Origin: an uncultured Acetatifactor sp.
GTDB taxonomy: Bacteria > Bacillota > Clostridia > Lachnospirales > Lachnospiraceae
Direction: 5' to 3'
NCBI GenBank assembly: GCA_947625255.1
Contig: CANQNT010000006.1
Location: forward strand, 80,963-144,962
Length of the DNA: 64,000 nucleotides
Shown: positions 17,312 to 26,405 of the stretch, one piece after another
How the letters are laid out: every line of letters starts with the position of its first letter
Position numbering within the stretch: position 1 is the stretch's first letter
Notes under the pieces: model-generated
What the model saw: the letters and a program-made list of their open reading frames with translations, nothing else
What the model was told of the DNA's origin: nothing
Databases searched by the model: none
Program-made: the position numbers and the translations under genes

Positions 17312-18082
17312 ATGTTTGCTATTTTTAAGGAAGAAATGGGCGTCACAATATGCATGGTTGGATTTTTTCTGCTGAGCATCCTTAGCAGGATTCTGCTGGG
17401 GCGTTTATACCGCGGCATGATCCGGGAGACGGACAATATGGCTACCACGAAAAACAAGCTTTTAAAGCAGTGCAAGCTGAAATTTACCAATTGCTATCAG
17501 ATGAACAAGGGAGTGCCCAACATTCCCATATTTGTGGACAAGTTTCTGAGCAGGTTGTCCGTAGGACCCTTTTCTTTCGAATTTCTCTATCATTTGTCGG
17601 GACAGTTGATGCTGCTGTCAGTGGTGTGCTCCGGGATCGGTGTGGGGCGAAGTATTCTGGCAGGTAGGCTGTTGGGCGAGATCCTGCCATTTTACATAGC
17701 CAGTTTTCTGGGGCTGTATCTCTACTTTTCCATAACGTCCCTGGTGGATATTAAAAATGACCGGAGGGTATTGAAAATCAATCTGGTGGATTATCTGGAG
17801 AATCATCTGTCCAGCCGGATCGAGGTTACGGAAAAGGACGTGGAAAGGTTGTTTGGCAGACAGCTACAGTTAATGCCTATCGGAAAGGAAAGCAAGGCTG
17901 ACAAGGAAAACCGGATGGCAGAGCCGTCCGCGGAACGAAAGAAAGCGGCCCAGGAGGCGGCCGTGGAACGGCGGCGGGCCGTGCAGGAAGCGGCAGAGGC
18001 CGGGCAAAAGGGAGGCTTTACCGAGGAGCAGGAACAAGAGCTGGGCGCGCTTCTGTCAGAGTTTTTGACCTCGGAGGGTTAA
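17312..18082 (+). CDS. Membrane protein of unknown function
   Basis: This 256-residue protein was not recognised. Hydrophobic segments lie near residues 11-31, 97-112 and 120-146, separated by a basic stretch (RETDNMATTKNKLLKQCKLK) that should be cytoplasmic. The last 60 residues are a charged, Ala/Glu/Arg-rich helix (SAERKKAAQEAAVERRRAVQEAAEAGQ) with a short internal repeat, ending in a Glu-rich stretch. GGGGG lies ahead of the ATG. It is followed after 100 bases by pgi with its own promoter. The layout is reminiscent of a membrane-anchored scaffold, but no function can be assigned. Confidence 0.75.
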   Translation: MFAIFKEEMGVTICMVGFFLLSILSRILLGRLYRGMIRETDNMATTKNKLLKQCKLKFTNCYQMNKGVPNIPIFVDKFLSRLSVGPFSFEFLYHLSGQLMLLSVVCSGIGVGRSILAGRLLGEILPFYIASFLGLYLYFSITSLVDIKNDRRVLKINLVDYLENHLSSRIEVTEKDVERLFGRQLQLMPIGKESKADKENRMAEPSAERKKAAQEAAVERRRAVQEAAEAGQKGGFTEEQEQELGALLSEFLTSEG

Positions 18083-18096
18083 TTGGCAAAATGTTC

Positions 18097-18125
18097 TTGA
18101 ATTTGCCGTATAAGTTTGATACACT
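18097..18125 (+). promoter_or_regulatory. Promoter of pgi
   Basis: TTGAAT (18097-18102), 17 bp, TACACT (18120-18125), with the pgi start 59 bases downstream. Confidence 0.55.
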
Positions 18126-18183
18126 AGGGTTAGGCAAAAATTGGACGGATTTCCGGTGAGCGCAAACAAAGGAGGCAAATAAA

Positions 18184-19533
18184 ATGAGCAAGAAAGTGAC
18201 TTTTGATTATTCCAAGACAAGTTCTTTTATTTCCGCGGAGGAAGTGGGTTATATGAGCAAGCTGGCCCAGGATGCCAAGGATGTATTGGTTTCCAGGTCC
18301 GGCGCGGGCAATGATTTCCTGGGGTGGATCGATCTTCCGGTGGACTATGACAAAGATGAGTTTACCAGGATCAAAGAAGCGGCGAGAAAGATTCAGAACG
18401 ATTCTGAGGTACTGTTGGTCATCGGCATCGGCGGTTCTTATCTGGGCGCGCGGGCTGCCATTGAATTCTTGTCCCACAGCTTTTATAACGTGGTGGACAA
18501 GAACATCCGCAAAGCGCCGGAGATTTATTTCTGCGGCAACTCCATCAGTTCCACTTATTTAAAGCATCTGATGGATGTGGTAGGAGACAGGGATTTTTCC
18601 ATCAACATGATTTCCAAGTCCGGCACCACCACGGAGCCGGCTATCGCGTTTCGGGTGTTCAAGGCCAAGCTGGAAGAGAAGTACGGCAAGAGCGAGGCGG
18701 CGAAGAGAATTTATGCCACCACCGATAAGGCGAGAGGCGCCCTGAAGCATGTGGCGGATGAAGAGGGTTACCAGACCTTTGTGGTGCCTGACGACGTAGG
18801 GGGACGCTTTTCCGTGCTGACGGCCGTGGGTCTGCTTCCCATCGCGGTCAGCGGGGCGGATATCGACAAGCTGATGGAGGGCGCGGCCAGCGGCAGAAAG
18901 CGCGCCCTGGAGAATGGTTTCGCGGAGAATGACGCCCTGCAGTATGCGGCAATCCGCAACATCCTGTTGAGAAAGGGTAAGAGTATCGAGATTCTGGCCA
19001 ATTATGAGCCCAGCGTGCATTATGTTTCCGAATGGTGGAAGCAGCTGTACGGCGAGAGCGAGGGCAAGGATCAGAAAGGAATTTTCCCTGCCAGCGTGGA
19101 TCTGACCACGGATCTGCATTCCATGGGACAGTTTATTCAGGATGGCGCAAGGATTTTGTTTGAGACCGTGTTGAACGTGGAAACCTCCCGTGAGGAGATC
19201 GTGATCGGTGAGGAGCCGGTGGATTTGGACGGCCTGAATTATCTGGCCGGCAAGACCGTGGACTTCGTCAATAAGAGCGCGATGAACGGAACCATTTTGG
19301 CTCATACGGACGGCCATGTGCCGAATCTGATGGTCAATATTCCGGAAGTGAACGAGTTCTATTTGGGAGAGCTGTTCTACTTCTTTGAATTCGCCTGCGG
19401 CGTCAGCGGATATCTGTTGGGTGTGAATCCGTTCAACCAGCCCGGCGTGGAGAGCTACAAGAAGAATATGTTCGCGCTGCTCGGCAAGCCCGGGTACGAG
19501 GCGCAGAGGGAAGTACTTTTGAAGAGATTATAA
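18184..19533 (+). CDS. pgi: Glucose-6-phosphate isomerase
   Basis: Interconverts glucose 6-phosphate and fructose 6-phosphate in glycolysis. The sugar-phosphate isomerase core shows [18 protein letters not shown], the phosphate-binding [14 protein letters not shown] and the C-terminal signature [22 protein letters not shown]. At 449 residues it belongs to the shorter Firmicutes-type PGI group. A near-perfect AAAGGAGG precedes the ATG. The dehydrogenase at 19557 follows 23 bases after the stop and may be co-transcribed. Confidence 0.97.
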   Translation: MSKKVTFDYSKTSSFISAEEVGYMSKLAQDAKDVLVSRSGAGNDFLGWIDLPVDYDKDEFTRIKEAARKIQNDSEVLLVIGIGGSYLGARAAIEFLSHSFYNVVDKNIRKAPEIYFCGNSISSTYLKHLMDVVGDRDFSINMISKSGTTTEPAIAFRVFKAKLEEKYGKSEAAKRIYATTDKARGALKHVADEEGYQTFVVPDDVGGRFSVLTAVGLLPIAVSGADIDKLMEGAASGRKRALENGFAENDALQYAAIRNILLRKGKSIEILANYEPSVHYVSEWWKQLYGESEGKDQKGIFPASVDLTTDLHSMGQFIQDGARILFETVLNVETSREEIVIGEEPVDLDGLNYLAGKTVDFVNKSAMNGTILAHTDGHVPNLMVNIPEVNEFYLGELFYFFEFACGVSGYLLGVNPFNQPGVESYKKNMFALLGKPGYEAQREVLLKRL

Positions 19534-19556
19534 GATACGCGAGTAGGAGACGTTAT

Positions 19557-20519
19557 ATGAAAATCGTAGTGTTAGAGAGAAACAGCGTAGGTACGGACGT
19601 ATCGGTCTCCAGCCTGGAGGAGCTGGGAGAGGTGACCTATTATCCCAATACCGTCACATCGGAGGAGGTGCGCGGGCGGATCAGGGACGCGGATATCGTG
19701 GTAGCCAACAAGGCTCCTCTCCGGGAGGAGGAACTCAGGGACGCTCCAAATGTGAAGCTGATCTGTGAGTTCGCCACGGGGTATGATAATGTGGATATTG
19801 CCTACTGTAAGAGCCGTGGGATCAAGGTTTGCAACGTGGTGGACTATTGCACCGGAATGGTGACGCAGCATACGTTTGCGCTGGCTCTGGCTTTGTCCGA
19901 AAAGCTGCCTCATTATGATGCCTATGTGAAGTCCGGCGAATATGCGTCCCAGGATCGTTTCTCCAACTTTGACGTGCCGTTTCGCGAGTTGGAGGGCAAG
20001 ACCTGGGGAATCGTGGGGATGGGAAACATCGGAAAACGAGTGGCCGGGATCGCCCGGATGTTCGGCTGCAGGGTGATTTTTCATTCGATCACGGGGAAAA
20101 GTGCCTGCACGGATTACGAGCAGGTGGATAAGGAGACGCTGCTGGCGGAGAGCGATTTTCTCTCCCTGCATTGTCCCCTGAGCGACCTGTCCCGGAACTT
20201 TATCGACGCCCAGGCCCTGAAAAAGATGAAGAAGACGGCGGTGTTGGTGAACGTGGCCAGAGGCCCCGTAGTGAACAATGCGGATCTTTACGAGGCCCTG
20301 GTGACCGGGGAGATCGCGGCCGCCGGTCTGGACGTGCTGGAAAAAGAACCGATTCAGGCTTCCAACCCCCTAAGCAGGCTCCAGGATTCCGACAAGCTCA
20401 TCATTACGCCCCATCTGGCCTGGGCCAGCGTGGAAGCCCGCATGAGATGCGTGGCCGGCGTGTATGAGAATATCGCGGCCTTCCAGAACGGGGAAGCGAA
20501 ACATGTGGTGAACCCGTAG
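19557..20519 (+). CDS. D-isomer-specific 2-hydroxyacid dehydrogenase
   Basis: An NAD(P)-dependent dehydrogenase of 320 residues in the glycerate/phosphoglycerate dehydrogenase superfamily. The Rossmann motif GIVGMGNIGKRVAGIA lies at about 152-167, followed by the substrate-site segment NVARGPVVNNADLYEAL, the catalytic Glu region GLDVLEKEP and the catalytic His in ITPHLAWAS. The exact substrate (hydroxypyruvate, glyoxylate, a branched 2-oxoacid) cannot be fixed from these motifs. Short spacing links it to pgi and the GtrA gene. Confidence 0.9.
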   Translation: MKIVVLERNSVGTDVSVSSLEELGEVTYYPNTVTSEEVRGRIRDADIVVANKAPLREEELRDAPNVKLICEFATGYDNVDIAYCKSRGIKVCNVVDYCTGMVTQHTFALALALSEKLPHYDAYVKSGEYASQDRFSNFDVPFRELEGKTWGIVGMGNIGKRVAGIARMFGCRVIFHSITGKSACTDYEQVDKETLLAESDFLSLHCPLSDLSRNFIDAQALKKMKKTAVLVNVARGPVVNNADLYEALVTGEIAAAGLDVLEKEPIQASNPLSRLQDSDKLIITPHLAWASVEARMRCVAGVYENIAAFQNGEAKHVVNP

Positions 20520-20531
20520 GGAGGACGAGCG

Positions 20532-20960
20532 ATGGCAGAACGGATAAAGCAGCTTTGGTTTAAGTATGAAGAGATCATTACCTATCTGATCGTGGGCGGT
20601 ATTACGACCGTGATCTCCAACGGCGCCATGTTCCTATGGAATTTTGCCTTTTTTGAGAATACCCTGTATCCCACGCCGGCGCAGAATATCGTCCTGAGCG
20701 CGGTCAACTGGGTAACGGGCGTGATCTCCGCGTATTTCATGAACCGCAGATATGTGTTCAAAAGTCACGCGCCGATGTTAGAGGAAGCGATCAAGTTCGT
20801 GGTTTCCAGGATTTCCACGTTCGTGCTGGACCTTGTCATCCGACAGGCGTTCGGTCTTTTGGGCGTGGACGTGGTGATTACCTCCGTCTTCTCCGCGGTG
20901 CTGGTAGTCATCGGAAACTATGTATTCAGCAAACTGTTTGTGTTTAAAAAGAAGAAATAG
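20532..20960 (+). CDS. GtrA-family membrane protein
   Basis: A 142-residue protein with four membrane helices and the GtrA signature YLIVGGITTVISNGAMFLW near the N-terminus, plus AYFMNRRYVFK in the middle. GtrA-like proteins are thought to help move or use polyprenyl-linked sugars in cell-surface polysaccharide glycosylation. GGGAGG is placed well before the ATG, 12 bases after the dehydrogenase stop. It converges with mtnN, leaving two bases between the stops. Confidence 0.88.
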   Translation: MAERIKQLWFKYEEIITYLIVGGITTVISNGAMFLWNFAFFENTLYPTPAQNIVLSAVNWVTGVISAYFMNRRYVFKSHAPMLEEAIKFVVSRISTFVLDLVIRQAFGLLGVDVVITSVFSAVLVVIGNYVFSKLFVFKKKK

Positions 20961-20962
20961 GC

Positions 20963-21661
20963 TCAGATCGATCGCACCATATCCTCCACCAATCGCGCGG
21001 AATGTCTTGCGGCAGCCTGTTCGAACACGGGATATTCCATTTCGGAGGTGTCGTCCGCCTTGTCTGAGATGGCTCGGATGATTACGAAGGGAATATGGTT
21101 CAAGTATGCGCCGTGGGCGATGGAAGCGCCTTCCATTTCCGCGCAGTCACCCTGGAAGCACTGGATCAGGCGGGCCTTGACGGCCTTGTCGGAGATGAAT
21201 TGGTCGCCGCTGACCACGCGGCCGGTCAGAACCCGCAGATCGGGATTGACACGGCGGCAGGATTCCGTCGCCAGGGCGATCAGGCGCTCGTCGGCCTGAA
21301 ATTCCCGGAAACCCATCTGAGGCACTTCTCCGGGTTGATATCCGAAAATCGTGACATCCAAGTCATGATGGACCGCGTCCCTGGACACCAGAATGTCGCC
21401 AATGTCCAGACTGGCGTTCAGGGAACCGGCCACGCCGGTATTGATGATATGAGTTACTTGGAACAGATCGGCAAGGATCTGGGTACATAAGGCCGCGTTG
21501 ACCTTGCCGATCCCACATTTTACCACTACCACGTTGGCCCCGTTCAGGGTTCCTTCATGGAATTCCATGCCTGCTTTCGTCAGGATGCGGACGGAGGTCA
21601 TTTTTTCTTGCAGCTGCGCCACTTCCAGTTCCATGGCGCCGATGATTCCTATTTTTGTCAT
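20963..21661 (-). CDS. mtnN: 5'-methylthioadenosine/S-adenosylhomocysteine nucleosidase
   Basis: Hydrolyses MTA and SAH to adenine and the thio-ribose product, clearing inhibitors of SAM-dependent reactions. The N-terminal GIIGAMELEV (Glu11), the TGVAGSL turn, the FQGDCAEMEGASIAHGAY region and the catalytic Asp in IRAISDKADD are all present in 232 residues. It lies 57 bases after luxS on the same strand, so the two successive enzymes of SAH recycling are encoded together. Confidence 0.95.
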   Translation of the reverse strand: MTKIGIIGAMELEVAQLQEKMTSVRILTKAGMEFHEGTLNGANVVVVKCGIGKVNAALCTQILADLFQVTHIINTGVAGSLNASLDIGDILVSRDAVHHDLDVTIFGYQPGEVPQMGFREFQADERLIALATESCRRVNPDLRVLTGRVVSGDQFISDKAVKARLIQCFQGDCAEMEGASIAHGAYLNHIPFVIIRAISDKADDTSEMEYPVFEQAAARHSARLVEDMVRSI

Positions 21662-21718
21662 GAGAATGTCCTTTCTGTGTTTTTTTGCGGAGAGCCCAGC
21701 CTTGGAAATGCCCGGAGC

Positions 21719-22198
21719 TTATTCCGGATAATTCAGTCTCTCCTCCGTAATTCTATATAGTACCTGTTCAAGATAGCGTCCGGCCAGCAGTTTAGCCATG
21801 GGGAGGTTCATGTCCAGATAGTTTCCGCAGTCCATTGGAGAAGCTCCCGGCACTTCGCCCTCGTAATCCCGGATAAATTCATACATCTCGATCATCAGGG
21901 GAACGATGTCCCTGGAAAGATAATCTCCCGCCAGCAGCAGATAAAAGCCGGTACGGCAGCCCATGGGACCGAAATAAAGGATCTTGTCCTTATACAGGGG
22001 ATGGTTCCGCAGGAACGTGGCCCCCAGGTGCTCGATGGTGTGTACCTCCGCGGTATTCATCACCGGTTCCTCGTTAGGGCTGGTCATACGCAGGTCAAAG
22101 GTGGTGATCACCTCTCGGCCCGCCGTATCCTTGCGGGAAACATAAATGCCCGGCTGCAGTTTGATGTGATTGATGGTGAAACTGGCTATTTTTTCCAT
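21719..22198 (-). CDS. luxS: S-ribosylhomocysteine lyase LuxS
   Basis: Cleaves S-ribosylhomocysteine to homocysteine and DPD, the precursor of autoinducer-2. The metal site is visible as His53 and His57 (HTIEH) with Cys124 (PMDCGNY), and the catalytic Cys is Cys81 (GPMGCRTGFYL). At 159 residues the protein is full length. GAAAGGA precedes the ATG. An AI-2E family permease lies elsewhere in the window (31904), but that family is not specifically tied to AI-2 export in every member. Confidence 0.97.
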   Translation of the reverse strand: MEKIASFTINHIKLQPGIYVSRKDTAGREVITTFDLRMTSPNEEPVMNTAEVHTIEHLGATFLRNHPLYKDKILYFGPMGCRTGFYLLLAGDYLSRDIVPLMIEMYEFIRDYEGEVPGASPMDCGNYLDMNLPMAKLLAGRYLEQVLYRITEERLNYPE

Positions 22199-22250
22199 AA
22201 TATCATCCTTTCTACGAGGTATCCGCGCCTTTATGCGGATCCAAGAATCT

Positions 22251-22278
22251 AAAAAAGCAGCCCCCTGCGAGGCTGCTT
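22251..22278 (-). terminator. Terminator after rubrerythrin
   Basis: On the minus strand AAGCAGCC pairs with GGCTGCTT around an eight-base loop and six T residues follow (plus-strand stem 22255-22262 and 22271-22278). Confidence 0.85.
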
Positions 22279-22301
22279 CTTTATGTAAGGAATCTCCTCA
22301 A

Positions 22302-22841
22302 TTAACCGAAATATCTCTTTAACAGCCCCTCAAATGCCTTTCCATGTCGGGCCTCGTCGCGGGCCATCTCGTGTACAGTGTCATGTATGGCATCCAGACC
22401 CAGTTCCTTGGCCCTCTTAGCCAGATCAGCCTTGCCGGCGGTGGCGCCATTCTCGGCTTCCACTCTCATCTCCAGGTTCTTCTTGGTGGAATCGGTAACA
22501 ACCTCGCCCAACAGCTCGGCGAACTTGGCAGCGTGCTCGGCTTCTTCATAAGCGGCCTTTTCCCAATACAGACCGATCTCGGGATAACCTTCCCTATGAG
22601 CAACTCTGGCCATTGCGAGATACATACCGACCTCAGAGCACTCGCCCGCGAAGTTGGCTCTCAAATCAGCGAGGATATCCTCTCTTACGCCCTTTGCAAC
22701 GCCTACGACATGCTCGGCGGCCCAGGTCTTCTCGGAGTCCTGAGCGGTGAATTTCTCAGCGGGGGCCTTACAGATGGGACAGGATTCGGGAGCACTGTCT
22801 CCCTCGTAAACGTAACCGCATACCTGACATACAAATTTCAT
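22302..22841 (-). CDS. rbr: Reverse rubrerythrin (rubredoxin domain first)
   Basis: A 179-residue non-heme iron peroxidase that protects anaerobes from hydrogen peroxide and oxygen. The rubredoxin-like module is at the N-terminus ([23 protein letters not shown], iron ligands in the two CxxC pairs), followed by a four-helix ferritin-like domain with [34 protein letters not shown] and [15 protein letters not shown]. This inverted order is the reverse rubrerythrin form found in Clostridia, which acts as an NADH-dependent peroxidase with partner reductases. It lies 76 bases downstream of the PerR-type gene. Confidence 0.93.
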   Translation of the reverse strand: MKFVCQVCGYVYEGDSAPESCPICKAPAEKFTAQDSEKTWAAEHVVGVAKGVREDILADLRANFAGECSEVGMYLAMARVAHREGYPEIGLYWEKAAYEEAEHAAKFAELLGEVVTDSTKKNLEMRVEAENGATAGKADLAKRAKELGLDAIHDTVHEMARDEARHGKAFEGLLKRYFG

Positions 22842-22881
22842 GATCTTCGTCTCCTTTTCTTAGATGGATTTTAATATCTTA

Positions 22882-22897
22882 TGATTCGACTGAATCA
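22882..22897. promoter_or_regulatory. Perfect inverted repeat ahead of rubrerythrin
   Basis: The arms TGATTC and GAATCA are separated by four bases, between perR and rbr. It could be an operator for a Fur/PerR-type repressor, but it does not match the classic PerR box well. Confidence 0.35.
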
Positions 22898-22917
22898 AAT
22901 CATCAAAAAATTTCGGC

Positions 22918-23313
22918 TTAAGAGGTGGTACCCGGCTTCTTGCAGTTGCCGCAGACTCCGTAAAAATAAGTGACGTGTCCGGCAATCTGCCCGTCAAAGT
23001 TGGCGCCTGCCAGGGTTACGATCTCTTCCAGATTCTTCATCTGCAGATCCATAACGCGGCCGCATTCCGTACAGACAAAATGATAGTGCGGGCTGGTATC
23101 CGCGTCAAAATGGTCCACGCCGTCGCCCACCCGGATCCGCTTGATCTCTCCCAGATCCGCAAGGAGGGTCAGGTTGCGGTACACGGTCCCCAGGCTGATA
23201 TTCGGATTCTGCCGCCGCACGTTGACATATACCTCGTCCGCCGTGGGATGGTCGGTGCGCGTCATCAGAAATTCTTTTATCATTTCACGCTGTTTGCTGT
23301 GCTTTAAGGCCAT
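22918..23313 (-). CDS. perR: Fur-family peroxide-type repressor (PerR-like)
   Basis: A 131-residue metalloregulator with a winged helix (HPTADEVYVNVRRQNPNISLGTVYRNL) and a dimerisation domain carrying HFDADTSPHYHFVCTECG and GVCGNC, giving the two CxxC zinc pairs. The Asp in HFDAD and the HYH cluster resemble PerR regulatory metal ligands more than Fur or Zur. ATG 23313 is preceded by AAGGAGAGG; an upstream in-frame ATG at 23349 has no ribosome site. The neighbouring rubrerythrin supports a role in peroxide response. Confidence 0.88.
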   Translation of the reverse strand: MALKHSKQREMIKEFLMTRTDHPTADEVYVNVRRQNPNISLGTVYRNLTLLADLGEIKRIRVGDGVDHFDADTSPHYHFVCTECGRVMDLQMKNLEEIVTLAGANFDGQIAGHVTYFYGVCGNCKKPGTTS

Positions 23314-23498
23314 CCGGTTTTCCTCTCCTTTTAATAAAATAGGAATCATTACTATTTTAATTATACAGATTTTTTAGATCAAGTCAAGACATTTTCCCTA
23401 CTTTATATTTTTTTTATGAGAAAGTTCTTTACATTTAACACAATTTTAGTAAGAAATATGTTATACTGATATGTACGATAAAAGTGGGGAGGGGCAAT

Positions 23499-24971
23499 AT
23501 GAAATTTAGGACACGTCTGCAAGTGACTTTTATTACGATCATTCTATTGCCCATGGTGCTGACTTCGTTTGCGTTTATCGGGATCGGTATTTATCTGATG
23601 AATTCCCAGTGGGGGTTCCCGATTCAGGATTTGGATTATTCCCAGATGTCAGATTCCATGGATTCTTTTGTCGAAGCAACGGACAGGGTCTATGGGCTTT
23701 TGCTGCAGCAGACCAGGGAAGATGTCTCGAAGCTGGAGGATCTTTCCTATCTTGAAGAGATCAACAGACTGACACGGAGAAGCACCTATATTTTGGTACG
23801 TAAGGATGATGAGATTTATTATTCCGGCAATGAGGCGGCATCGGAAGTGATTTTTGATAAATTGCCGGCTTATGGAGAACGGGAGATTCCTGAGGGATTC
23901 AGTTATTACAATGATAATATGCGGAAGTTCGTCCGCCAGATTGATTTCGTATTCAGTGACGGCTCCAAGGGCAGCGCGTTTGTTATCACCATGGTGAACA
24001 CGCTGATTTCCAAGGATTTTTTGGTCTATATGTTTATCGCGATTCTTGCCATTTTGATTTTCACCAGCATCACCTTGACCAAATGGATTCAAAAAGGCGT
24101 GTTTATACCGATTGACAATCTGAATCTGGCGCTGCTGAAGATCAAGGAGGGGAATTTTGACTATGCCCTCCAGACGGATACCAAGGGGGAAATCGGTGAT
24201 TTGTACCGGAATTACGAGGAGATGCGGCTCCGTCTGAAAGAGTCCACGGAGGATGAGGAACGGCAGGAGCAGCAGAACCGGGAGCTGATCAGTAATATTT
24301 CCCATGACTTGAAGACTCCGATTACCGCCATCAAGGGATATGTGGAGGGCATTATGGACGGTGTGGCGGATACGCCGGAGAAAATGGACCGCTATCTGAA
24401 AACGATATCAGCCAAGGCGGAGGATATGCAGAGGCTGATCAATGAACTGACGGTTTACTCCAATGTGGAAAATAACCGGATTCCCTACAATTTTCGCCGG
24501 ATCAATTTGTCGGATTATTTTGATGACTGCGTGGAGGAAGTGGGTTTAGACCTGGACAATCTCCATATCAAGCTGAACTATACCAATATGGTGTCGCCTG
24601 ACACGATGGTGATCGCGGACCCGGAGCAGCTGAAAAAGGTGATCAATAACATCATCAACAACAGTGTGAAATATATGGATAAGAGTGAGGGAGTGATCAA
24701 TATCCGGATTCTGGACGAGGTGGATTCCGTCCATGTGGAGATCGAGGACAATGGCAGGGGCATTCCGCAAAAAGATTTACCGAGGATATTCGAACGTTTC
24801 TTCCGTTCGGATTCTTCCAGAAATACGGCGCAGGGAGGCAGTGGTATCGGCTTGTCCATCGTGCGCAAGATCATAGAGGATCATGGAGGCTATGTTTGGG
24901 CTACCAGTAAGGAGGGAGATGGAACTTGCATCCATTTTGTGATACGTAAATATAAAGAGCTACAGGAATAA
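23499..24971 (+). CDS. Sensor histidine kinase
   Basis: A membrane-bound kinase of 490 residues. A membrane helix at about 9-33, an extracellular sensor of about 140 residues, a second helix near 176-198 and a HAMP-like linker lead to the phosphoacceptor His269 (NISHDLKTPITAIKG). The ATPase domain shows NNIINNSVKYM, DNGRGIPQ and GGSGIGLSIVRKIIEDHGG. ATG 23499 follows GGGGAGGGG. The partner regulator begins 43 bases later. The sensor domain was not recognised, so the signal is unknown. Confidence 0.93.
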   Translation: MKFRTRLQVTFITIILLPMVLTSFAFIGIGIYLMNSQWGFPIQDLDYSQMSDSMDSFVEATDRVYGLLLQQTREDVSKLEDLSYLEEINRLTRRSTYILVRKDDEIYYSGNEAASEVIFDKLPAYGEREIPEGFSYYNDNMRKFVRQIDFVFSDGSKGSAFVITMVNTLISKDFLVYMFIAILAILIFTSITLTKWIQKGVFIPIDNLNLALLKIKEGNFDYALQTDTKGEIGDLYRNYEEMRLRLKESTEDEERQEQQNRELISNISHDLKTPITAIKGYVEGIMDGVADTPEKMDRYLKTISAKAEDMQRLINELTVYSNVENNRIPYNFRRINLSDYFDDCVEEVGLDLDNLHIKLNYTNMVSPDTMVIADPEQLKKVINNIINNSVKYMDKSEGVINIRILDEVDSVHVEIEDNGRGIPQKDLPRIFERFFRSDSSRNTAQGGSGIGLSIVRKIIEDHGGYVWATSKEGDGTCIHFVIRKYKELQE

Positions 24972-25014
24972 TGGAACTGCGAGGCCGCGCGTTAAGCGGA
25001 AGAATGGAGGAACT

Positions 25015-25707
25015 ATGAGCAGGATACTAATCATTGAGGACGAAGTTGCGATTGCGGATCTGGAAAAGGATTATCTGGAGCTGAGTGATTTCCAGGTGGA
25101 GATCTGTCATACCGGGGACGAAGGCCTGAAATTGGCCCTGAAAGAAAATTTCGACCTGATTATTTTGGACTTGATGCTGCCGGAAATGGACGGTTTCGAG
25201 GTCTGTAAGAAGATCAGGGAGCAAAAAAATATCCCCATCCTCATGGTTTCCGCGAAAAAGGACGATATTGACAAGATCCGGGGCCTGGGTCTGGGAGCGG
25301 ATGATTATTTGACCAAGCCGTTCAGTCCCAGCGAACTGGTAGCCAGGGTCAAGGCTCACTTGGCCCGATATGAGAGGTTGGTTGGCGTCAATGCCAAGCC
25401 TCGTAATGATATCGTGGAGATTCGCGGCATCCGTATCGATAAAACAGCCCGCCGCGTTTACGTGGAAGGAAAGGAAAAGACTTTTACCACCAAGGAATTT
25501 GATCTTTTGACCTTTCTGGCGGAGAACCCGAACCATGTATTTACCAAGGAAGAATTGTTCCGGCATATTTGGGACATGGATTCCATCGGTGATATTGCCA
25601 CGGTTACCGTGCATATTAAGAAGATCCGAGAGAAGATCGAGACGGATACGTCCAAGCCCCAGTACATTGAGACCATATGGGGTGTGGGGTACCGCTTTAA
25701 AGTTTAA
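25015..25707 (+). CDS. OmpR/PhoB-family response regulator
   Basis: A 230-residue two-component regulator. The receiver domain has the acidic pocket IIEDEVAI, the phosphoacceptor Asp52 in ILDLMLPEMDG, and the conserved Lys in DDYLTKPFSP. The C-terminal winged helix (FTTKEFDLLTFLAENPNHVFTKEELFRHIW... VHIKKIREKIE... GVGYRFKV) binds DNA. It is encoded just after its kinase. No target promoter can be named. Confidence 0.95.
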   Translation: MSRILIIEDEVAIADLEKDYLELSDFQVEICHTGDEGLKLALKENFDLIILDLMLPEMDGFEVCKKIREQKNIPILMVSAKKDDIDKIRGLGLGADDYLTKPFSPSELVARVKAHLARYERLVGVNAKPRNDIVEIRGIRIDKTARRVYVEGKEKTFTTKEFDLLTFLAENPNHVFTKEELFRHIWDMDSIGDIATVTVHIKKIREKIETDTSKPQYIETIWGVGYRFKV

Positions 25708-25716
25708 TTCATTTTT

Positions 25717-25760
25717 TACGGCATTCCGGACGCGTTTGCAGATTCGTCGGGAATGCCGTA
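25717..25760. terminator. Inverted repeat after the response regulator
   Basis: The 11-bp arms (25717-25727 and 25750-25760) sit between the convergent response regulator and YbjQ genes, so they could end transcription from both sides. The downstream T content is only moderate. Confidence 0.55.
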
Positions 25761-25780
25761 ATTGTTGTTAAAGAATGCGG

Positions 25781-26092
25781 CTAAATAAATTTCACCGCCG
25801 TACCGTAAGCGATCACTTCGGCGGCGCCCTGCATGACAGAAGAGGAGCCAAAGCGAATATTGACGATGGCATCCGCACCCATGGCCTGGGCTTCGTCCAC
25901 CATTCTCTTGGTGGCAATCTGGCGGGCTTCGATCAGCATTTCCGTGTAGCCTTTGATCTCGCCGCCTACCAGCGTCTTCATTCCGGCCATAAAGTCCTTG
26001 CCGAAGTTCTTGGATTGTACGATGGTTCCTTTTACCAGGCCAAGGGCTGTTATTTCCTTGCCGGGTACGTGGTCGATGTTGAGCAGTAACAT
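25781..26092 (-). CDS. YbjQ/UPF0145 family protein
   Basis: A 103-residue protein with the family features MLLLNIDHVPGKEITALGLVKGTIVQSK and EAQAMGADAIVNIRFGSSSVMQG. YbjQ proteins form pentameric rings and are sometimes called heavy-metal-binding, but no reaction is established. The ATG at 26092 follows GGAGGG on the minus strand; a longer frame from 26203 runs into the neighbouring gene and is not used. Confidence 0.88.
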   Translation of the reverse strand: MLLLNIDHVPGKEITALGLVKGTIVQSKNFGKDFMAGMKTLVGGEIKGYTEMLIEARQIATKRMVDEAQAMGADAIVNIRFGSSSVMQGAAEVIAYGTAVKFI

Positions 26093-26123
26093 GTTTTTTC
26101 CCTCCATTAATAGTTTTTTTGTG

Positions 26124-26405
26124 TCAATATTTGCTGGCCGCTTCTTCCTCTCCGCCGTCGATTTCCCTGAGACGTTGGTGCAGGGCGAAAAGGATGCCCG
26201 CAATAACCACCCCGCCTACGAAAGTGTAGATCAATAGAAACGGAACCGTCAGAAACGATTCCATCGGGGAGGTTCTTCCCAGATGGAAAAAGACTCCGAC
26301 TGCCAGCAAAATTAAGGAAACCATATAGGCTACCACGATGACCGTTATGATAATGGGCGCGATTTTCTTCGAGCCTTTTTTTCTTTCAGTAGTTTCTTGC
26401 ATCAT
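26124..26405 (-). CDS. Small two-helix membrane protein of the YhfC/MerR locus
   Basis: A 93-residue protein with helices at about 17-40 and 52-73. It ends ALHQRLREIDGGEEEAASKY, closely resembling the tail of the broken MerR gene next to it (ALWQRIREIAKGEMDDARNY). The function is unknown. The shared tail suggests that both descend from one duplicated membrane module. The start ATGATG at 26405/26402 follows AAAGGAGAG and lies inside the end of the MerR remnant, so the two are translationally coupled. Confidence 0.7.
   Translation of the reverse strand: MMQETTERKKGSKKIAPIIITVIVVAYMVSLILLAVGVFFHLGRTSPMESFLTVPFLLIYTFVGGVVIAGILFALHQRLREIDGGEEEAASKY

Noticed and set aside
21095..21490. Plus-strand frames opposite mtnN and luxS
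   Set aside because: Both enzymes on the minus strand have intact active-site motifs; the complements have none.
23435..23467. Second possible 21-bp-spaced promoter (TTAACA, 21 bp, TATACT) ahead of the histidine kinase
   Set aside because: The -35 is weak and no 0A-like box overlaps it; chance spacing cannot be excluded, so it is not called as Spo0A-controlled.
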